A DNA stretch of 64,000 nt, taken from the NCBI GenBank assembly GCA_022842725.1, contig JALHOZ010000013.1, positions 50,517 to 114,516 on the forward strand, written 5' to 3'. Positions 17,101-26,100 of the stretch are shown one piece after another (the stretch's first letter is position 1; every line of letters begins with the position of its first letter). The notes under the pieces are model-generated. The model was not told the origin of the DNA. It did no database searches and saw only the letters and a list, made by a program, of their open reading frames with translations. This stretch comes from Saprospiraceae bacterium (GTDB taxonomy: Bacteria; Bacteroidota; Bacteroidia; Chitinophagales; Saprospiraceae). Made by a program: the position numbers and the translations under genes.

Positions 17101-20100
17101 TTCGACCTCTTCGCCTGCGGTGGTATAGGTCGTCGGGAATGCCGATTTTTCAAAGAGAATGGATGGGGTTTGAATCGCAACGATCGTTTCTCCATCATCA
17201 TCACTCACCGGATTTCCGTTGGTATCTAAAGCTGTTGCCGTTGCCAGATTTACCACACTTCCGCTGTCGATAGCTGCCTGGGTAACGGTGTAGGTGTACG
17301 TAAAGGTTTCCCGGGCATTCGGTGCCAAAGTCACCGGACCAAAATTCAGACCAAATAACGGATCGCTCACCTCAACATCTGTTAAAGTTACATTTCCGGT
17401 ATTGGTAACCACAAAAGTATATTCGACCTCTTCCCCGGCGGTGGTGTAGGTAGCAGGAAAAGCCGATTTTTCTAAAAGGATAGATGGATTTTGAATGGCT
17501 ACAATCGTTTCTTCATCATCGTCAGTTACAGGATCTCCATTTGTATCTTCTGAGGTAACAATTGCTATGTTGTATACACTACCTGTGTCAATGGCCATTT
17601 GTGTGACCGTATACCTGTGGGTATAGGTTTGACTACTGTTTGGCACCAAAGTCAACGGACCAAAATTCAAACCAAATAACGGGTCACTGACTTCAACATT
17701 TGTTAAAGTTACATTGCCGGTATTGGTCACAACAAAGGTATATTCAACCTCTTCCCCGGCGGTGGTATAGGTAGCAGGAAAAGCCGATTTTTCTATAAGG
17801 ATGGATGGATTTTGAATCGCTACTATCGTTTCCCCATCATCGTCATTTACCGGATTACCGTTCGTGTCTAATGCAGTTGTTGTTGCCAGATTTACCACAC
17901 TTCCGCTATCAATAGCCGCCTGGGTAACGGTGTAGGTGTACGTAAATGTTTCCAATGCATTCGGTGCCAAAGTTACCGGCCCGAAGGTCAGTCCGAACAG
18001 CGGATCATTAACTTCAACATTGGATAAAGTTACATTTCCGGTATTGGACACCACAAAGGTATATTCGACCTCTTCGCCGGCGGTGGTATAGGTCGTCGGT
18101 AAAGCTGATTTTTCTAATAGAATGGATGGATTTTGAATCGCAGTGATCGTCTCACCATCATCATCACTCACCGGATCGCCGTTGGTGTCTAATGCAGTTG
18201 TTGTTGCCAGATTGACCACACTTCCGCTATCGATGGCTGCCTGGGTAACGGTATAGGTATAGGTAAATGTTTCTGTATCGTTCGGCGCCAAGGTGATTGG
18301 ACCAAAATTCAAACCAAATAACGGATCACTGACTTCAACATCTGTTAAAGTTACATTTCCGGTATTGGTTACTAAAAAGGTATATTCAACCTCTTCGCCG
18401 GCGGTGGTGTACGTCGTCGGTAAAGCTGATTTTTCTAATAGAATGGATGGGGTTTGAATCGCAGTGATCGTTTCACCATCATCATCATTTACCGGATTAC
18501 CGTTGGTGTCTAAGGCAGTTGTCGTTGCAAGATTCACCACACTTCCGCTATCGATCGCCGCCTGGGTTAACGTGTAGGTATAGTTAAATGTTTCTGTATT
18601 GTTCGGAGCCAAAGTGATTGGTCCAAAATTCAGACCAAATAACGGATCGCTGACTTCAACGTTTGTTAAAGTTACATTGCCGGTATTGGTAACTACAAAA
18701 GTATATTCCACTTCTTCTCCGGCGGTGGCATATGTTGTCGGTAAAGCTGATTTTTCTAAGAGAATGGATGGGTTTTGAATCGCAGTAATCGTTTGACCAT
18801 CATCATCACCAACCGGATCCCCGTTGGTATCTAATGCAGTTGTTGTTGCCAGATTCACCACACTTCCGCTGTCGATAGCTGCCTGGGTTACCGTGTAGGT
18901 ATAGGTAAATGTTTCAAAAGTGTTCGGCGCCAAGGTGATCGGACCAAAATTCAGACCAAATAACGGATCGCTCACTTCAACGTTTGTTAAAGTTACATTG
19001 CCGGTATTGGTGACTACAAAAGTATATTCCACTTCTTCGCCGGCGGTGGTAAATGTCGTCGGTAAAGCTGATTTTTCAAATAGAATGGATGGATTTTGAA
19101 TCGCAGTGATCGTTTCACCATCATCATCATTTACCGGATTACCGTTCGTGTCTAATGCGGTTGCCATTGCCAGATTCACCACACTTCCGCTGTCGATAGC
19201 TGCCTGGGTAACGGTGTAGGTATGTGTAAAAGTTTCTATTACGTTGGGCGCCAAAGTTACCGGTCCGAAAGTAAGCCCGAATAACGGATCGTTTACTTCA
19301 ACATTGGATAAAGTTACATTGCCGGTATTGGTTACTACAAAGGTATATTCAACCTCTTCGCCGGCGGTGGTGTATGTCGTCGGAAAAGCCGATTTTTCTA
19401 AAAGGATGGATGGATTTTGAATCGCAGTGATCGTTTCACCATCATCATCATTTACCGGATTACCGTTCGTGTCTAATGCGGTTGCCATTGCCAGATTCAC
19501 CACACTTCCGCTGTCGATAGCTGCCTGGGTAACGGTGTAGGTATGTGTAAAAGTTTCCTGACCGTTGGGTGCCAAAGTCACCGGACCAAAATTCAGACCA
19601 AATAAGGGATCACTGATTTGAACATTTGTTAAAGTAACATTGCCGGTATTGGTCACTACAAAAGTATATTCCACTTCTTCGCCCGCTGTGGTATATGTCG
19701 TCGGTAAAGCCGATTTTTCTAAAAGGATGGATGGATTTTGAATTGCAAAAATCGTTTCATCATCATCGTCACTCAACAGATTCCCATTGGTATCCAGTCC
19801 GGTTGTTGTCGCCAAATTGTAAACACTTCCATTATCCAAATCATCCTGTGTTACCTGGTATTCATAAGTAAATGTTTGACTGGCATTGGGTGACAAAGTG
19901 ATTGGTCCAAACGTAAGTCCGAATAACGGATCGTTGACTTCAACATTTGTTAAAGTAACATTGCCGGTATTGGTCACTATAAAGGTATATTCCACTTCTT
20001 CGCCCGCTGTGCTGTAGGTAGCAGGCAATGCTGATTTTATTAGTTCTATCGATGGACTTTGAATCGCAATTATCGTTTCACCATCATCATCACTCACCGG

Positions 20101-23100
20101 ATCGCCATTGGTATCTAAAGCAGTTGCCGTTGCCAAATTCACCACAGTTCCGCTATCGATAGCTGCCTGGGTAACGGTGTAAGTATGTGTAAAAGTTTCC
20201 TGAACGTTGGGCGCCAAGGTAACCGGTCCGAAAGTAAGCCCGAATAACGGATCGCTCACTTCAACGTTTGTTAAAGTTACATTGCCGGTATTGGTGACTA
20301 CAAAAGTATATTCCACTTCTTCGCCGGCGGTGGTATATGTCGTCGGGAATGCCGATTTTTCTAAGAGAATGGATGGGGTTTGAATCGCAGTAATCGTTTG
20401 ACCATCATCATCACCCACCGGATCCCCGTTGGTATCCAATGCAGTTGTTGTTGCCAGATTGACCACACTTCCGCTGTCGATAGCTGCCTGGGTTACCGTG
20501 TAGGTATAGGTAAATGTTTCAAAAGTGTTAGGCGCCAAGGTGATCGGACCAAAATTCAGACCAAATAACGGATCGCTGACTTCAATGTTTGTTAAAGTTA
20601 CATTGCCGGTATTGGTTACTACAAAAGTATATTCGACTTCTTCGCCGGCAGTGGTATAGGTCGTTGGAAAAGCTGATTTTTCTAAAAGGATGGATGGATT
20701 TTGAATCGCAGTGATCGTTTCTCCATCATCATCACTCACCGGATCTCCATTGGTATCAAGAGCAGTTGCTGTCGCCAGATTCACTACACTTCCGCTATCG
20801 ATCGCCGCTTGGGTTACCGTGTAGGTATAGGTAAATGTTTCAAAAGCGTTCGGTGCCAATGTAACTGGTCCGAAGGTCAGTCCGAACAGCGGATCGTTAA
20901 TTTCAACATTGGATAACGTTACATTGCCGGTATTAGTGACCGCAAAAGTATATTCCACTTCTTCGCCGGCGGTGGTATAGGTCGTCGGTAAAGCCGATTT
21001 TTCTAAAAGGATGGATGGATTTTGAATCGCTGTGATCGTTTCTCCATCATCATCACTCACCGGATCGCCATTGGTATCTAAAGCAGTTGCCGTTGCCAAA
21101 TTCACCACACTTCCGCTATCGATAGCTGCCTGGGTAACGGTGTAGGTATAGGTAAATGTTTCAAAAGCGTTCGGCGCCAAGGTGATTGGACCAAAATTCA
21201 AACCAAATAACGGATCGGTGACTTCCACGTTACTCAAAGTAACATTGCCGGTATTGGTTACTACAAAAGTATATTCTACTTCTTCTCCGGCAGTGGTGTA
21301 GGTCGCAGGAAAAGCTGATTTTTCTAAAAGGATGGATGGATTTTGAATCGCAGTGATCGTTTCACCATCATCATCACCCACAGGATCACCATTGGTATCA
21401 AGAGCAGTTGCTGTCGCCAGATTCACTACACTTCCGCTATCGATCGCCGCTTGGGTTACCGTGTAGGTATAGGTAAATGTTTCAAAAGCGTTCGGTGCCA
21501 ATGTCACCGGTCCGAAGGTCAGTCCGAACAGCGGATCGTTAATTTCAACATTGGATAAAGTAACATTACCGGTATTGGTGACCACAAAAGTATATTCCAC
21601 TTCTTCGCCGGCGGTGGTATACGTCGTAGGTAAAGCTGATTTTTCCATAATGATGGATGGATTTTGAATGGCAATTATCGTTTCACCATCATCATCATTC
21701 ACCGGATCGCCGTTGGTGTCTAATGCAGTTGTTGTTGCCAGATTCACCACACTTCCGGTATCAATAGCAGCCTGGGTAACAGTGTAGGTGTACGTAAATG
21801 TTTCCAAAGCATTCGGCGCCAAAGTCACCGGTCCGAAGGTAAGCCCGAATAACGGATCACTGACTTCAACACTTGTTAAGGTTACATTGCCGGTATTGGT
21901 TACTACAAAGGTATATTCTACTTCTTCGCCGGCGGTGGTGTAGGTCGTCGGGAATGCTGATTTTTCTAAGAGAATAGATGGGTTTTGAATCGCAGTGATC
22001 GTTTCACCATCATCATCACTCACCGGATCACCATTGGTGTCTAATGCAGTCGTTGTTGCCAGATTCACCACACTTCCACTGTCAATAGCTGCTTGGGTAA
22101 CTGTGTAGGTATGTGTAAAAGTTTCCTGACCGTTCGGTGCCAGGGTGATTGGACCAAAATTCAAACCAAATAACGGATCGTTGACTTCAACATTGGATAA
22201 AGTTACATTGCCGGTATTGGTCACCACAAAGGTATATTCCACTTCTTCTCCGGCGGTGGTATATGTCGTCGGTAAAGCTGATTTTTCTAAAAGTATAGAT
22301 GGATTTTGAATCGCAGTGATCGTTTCACCATCATCATCAATCACCGGATCCCCGTTCGTGTCTAATGCGGTTGCCATTGCCAGATTCACTACATTACCGC
22401 TGTCTATCGCCACTTGGGTTACCGTGTAGGTATAGGTAAATGTTTCAAAAGTGTTAGGCGCCAAGGTGATCGGGCCAAAATTCAGACCAAATAACGGATC
22501 ACTGACTTCAACATTTGTTAAAGTAACATTGCCTGTATTGGTTACTACAAAGGTATATTCGACCTCTTCACCGGCGGTGGTGTAGGTCGTCGGTAAAGCT
22601 GATTTTTCCAAAAGGATGGATGGATTTTGAATCGCAGAGATCGTTTCTCCATCATCATCACTCACCGGATTTCCGTTGGTATCTAAAGCAGTTGCAGTCG
22701 CCAGATTCACTACACTTCCGCTGTCGATGGCCGCTTGGGTAACGGTATAGGTGTACGTAAATGTTTCCAAAGTATTTGGTGCCAAAGTTACCGGCCCAAA
22801 ATTCAAACCAAATAATGGATCACTCACTTCAACATTACTCAAAGTTACATTGCCGGTATTGGTTACTACAAAGGTATATTCGACCTCTTCGCCGGCAGCG
22901 GTGTAGGTCGTAGGTAAAGCTGATTTTCCCAAAAGGATAGACGGATTTTGGATGGCTACAATCGTTTCTTCATCATCATCACTAACAGGATCTCCATTGG
23001 TGTCTAATGCAGTAACTGTTGCCAGGTTGTAAATACTTCCATTGTCCAAATCGTCCTGAGTTACCTGATATTCATAAGTATAGATTTCACTGGAATTAGG

Positions 23101-26100
23101 TGCCAGGGTCACAGGACCAAAGGTAACTCCGAACAACGGATCGATCACTTCAACATTACTTAAAGTAACATTTCCGGTATTGGTCACTATGAAGGTATAT
23201 TCAACCTCTTCACCAGCGGTGGTATATGTCGTCGGTAAAGCTGATTTTTCTAATAGGATGAATGGGGTTTGAATCGCAATGATCGTTTCACCATCATCAT
23301 CACTCACCGGATCCCCGTTCGTGTCTAATGCGGTTGCCATTGCCAGATTGACCACACTTCCGCTATCGATCGCCGCTTGGGTAACGGCATAGGTATACGT
23401 AAAGGTTTCCTGACCGTTGGGTGCCAAAGTCACCGGACCAAAATTCAGACCAAATAACGGATCACTGACTTCAACATCTGTTAAAGTTACATTGCCGGTA
23501 TTGGTTACTACAAAGGTATATTCGACCTCTTCACCGGCGGTGGTGTAGGTCGTCGGTAAAGCTGATTTTTCCAAAAGGATGGATGGATTTTGAATCGCAG
23601 TGATCGTTTCTCCATCATCATCACTCACCGGATTTCCGTTGGTATCTAAAGCTGTTACCGTTGCCAGATTTACCACACTTCCACTGTCAATAGCAGCCTG
23701 GGTAACGGTGTAGGTGTACGTAAATGTTTCCAATGCATTCGGTGCCAAAGTTACCGGTCCGAAGGTCAGTCCGAACAGCGGATCATTAACTTCAACATTG
23801 GATAAAGTTACATTTCCGGTATTGGAAACCACAAAGGTATATTCGACCTCTTCGCCGGCGGTGGTGTAGGTTGTCGGTAAAGCCGATTTTTCTATGAGAA
23901 TGGATGGGTTTTGAATCGCAGTAATCGTTTGACCATCATCATCACCAACCGGATCCCCGTTGGTATCTAAAGCAGTTGTCGTTGCCAGATTCACCACACT
24001 TCCACTATCGATGGCTGCCTGGGTAACTGTGTAAGTATAGGTAAAGGTTTCTGTTGCATTCGGTGCCAAAGTTACCGGTCCGAAGGTCAGTCCGAACAGC
24101 GGATCATTAACTTCAACATTGGATAAAGTTACATTTCCGGTATTGGTGACTACAAAGGTATATTCGACCTCTTCGCCGGCGGTGGTATATGTCGTCGGTA
24201 AAGCTGATTTTTCTAATAGAATGGATGGATTTTGAATCGCAGTGATCGTTTCGCCATCATCATCACTTACCGGATCGCCATTGGTATCTAAAGCAGTTGT
24301 TGTTGCCAGATTCACTACCCTTCCACTGTCGATCGCCGCCTGGGTAACTGTGTAAGTATAGGTAAAGGTTTCTGTTGCGTTCGGCGCCAATGAAACCGGT
24401 CCGAAAGTAAGCCCGAACAGCGGATCGTTGACTTCCACACTTGTTAAGGTTACATTACCGGTATTGGTCACCACAAAGGTATATTCCACTTCTTCTCCGG
24501 CGGTGGTATAGGTCGTCGGTAAAGCTGATTTTTCTAAAAGGATGGATGGATTTTGAATCGCAGTGATCGTTTCGCCATCATCATCGCTGACCGGATCCCC
24601 GTTCGTGTCTAAAGCAGTTGCCGTTGCCAGATTCACTACATTACCGCTGTCTATCGCCGCTTGGCTAACGGCATAGGTATACGTAAAGGTTTCCTGACCG
24701 TTGGGTGCCAAAGTCACCGGTCCGAATGTAAGCCCGAATAACGGATCACTGACTTCAACGTTTGTTAAAGTTACATTTCCGGTATTGGTGACTACAAAAG
24801 TATATTCCACTTCTTCGCCGGCGGTGGCATATGTCGTCGGTAAAGCTGATTTTTCTAATAGAATGGATGGGGTTTGAATCGCAGTGATCGTTTGACCATC
24901 ATCATCACTCACCGGATCGCCGTTGGTGTCTAATGCAGTTGTTATTGCCAGATTCACCACACTTCCACTGTCGATAGCCGCCTGGGTAACTGTATAGGTA
25001 TAGGTAAATGTTTCTGTAGCGTTTGGCGCCAAAGTCACCGGTCCGAAAGTAAGCCCGAATAACGGATCGTTAACTTCCACATTGGATAAAGTTACATTGC
25101 CGGTATTGGTCACTACAAAGGTATATTCGACCTCTTCGCCGGCGGTGGCATATGTTGTCGGTAAAGCCGATTTTTCTAAAAGTATAGATGGATTTTGAAT
25201 CGCAGTGATCGTTTCACTATCATCATCACTCACCGGATCTCCGTTGGTGTCTAAAGCAGTTGTTGTTGCCAGATTCACCACACTTCCGCTGTCGATAGCC
25301 GCCTGGGTAACGGTGTAGGTATGTGTAAAAGTTTCCTGACCGTTGGGTGCCAAAGTCACAGGACCAAAATTCAGACCAAATAACGGATCGCTCACTTCAA
25401 CATCTGTTAAAGTTACATTACCGGTATTGGTTACCAGAAAGGTATATTCCACTTCTTCGCCGGCGGTGGTGTAGGTCGTCGGTAAAGCCGATTTTTCTAA
25501 AAGGATGGATGGATTTTGAATCGCAGTGATCGTTTCACCATCATCATCACTCACCGGGTCACCGTTCGTGTCAAGTGCCGAAGCCGTTGCCAGATTGACC
25601 ACACTTCCGCTGTCGATGGCCGCCTGGGTTACCGTGTAGGTATACGTAAAGGTTTCCTGACCGTTGGGAGCCAAGGTAACCGGACCAAAATTCAGACCAA
25701 ATAACGGATCGCTCACCTCAACATCTGTTAAAGTTACATTGCCTGTATTGGTCACCACAAAGATATATTCCACTTCTTCTCCGGCGGTGGTGTAGGTCGT
25801 CGGTAAAGCCGATTTTTCTAATAGAATGGATGGGGTTTGAATTGCAGTAATAAGGGCATCATCGCTATCTTCATAGTCTTTTGCATCAAAATTAACAGTT
25901 GTAAAAGCCACATTATAAACACTTCCGGTATCCAAAGCACCTTGGGTTACCAAATAATTAAAATACAGGGTATCCTTCTGTCCGGGCAACAATATAGATG
26001 TATTCCAGGTTTGTGCAAAAAGCGGATCAGTGGTGGTGATATTTTCGAGGGTCACATTTCCTACATTTGTAACAATAAATCTGTAAGTAACCATTTCACC

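Noticed and set aside
16849..25836. Repeated plus-strand open frames of about 60-70 codons recurring every 321 bp within the array
   Set aside because: They recur with the repeat period and mirror the conserved minus-strand sequence. They have no start context or family resemblance, so they are shadows of the adhesin gene.
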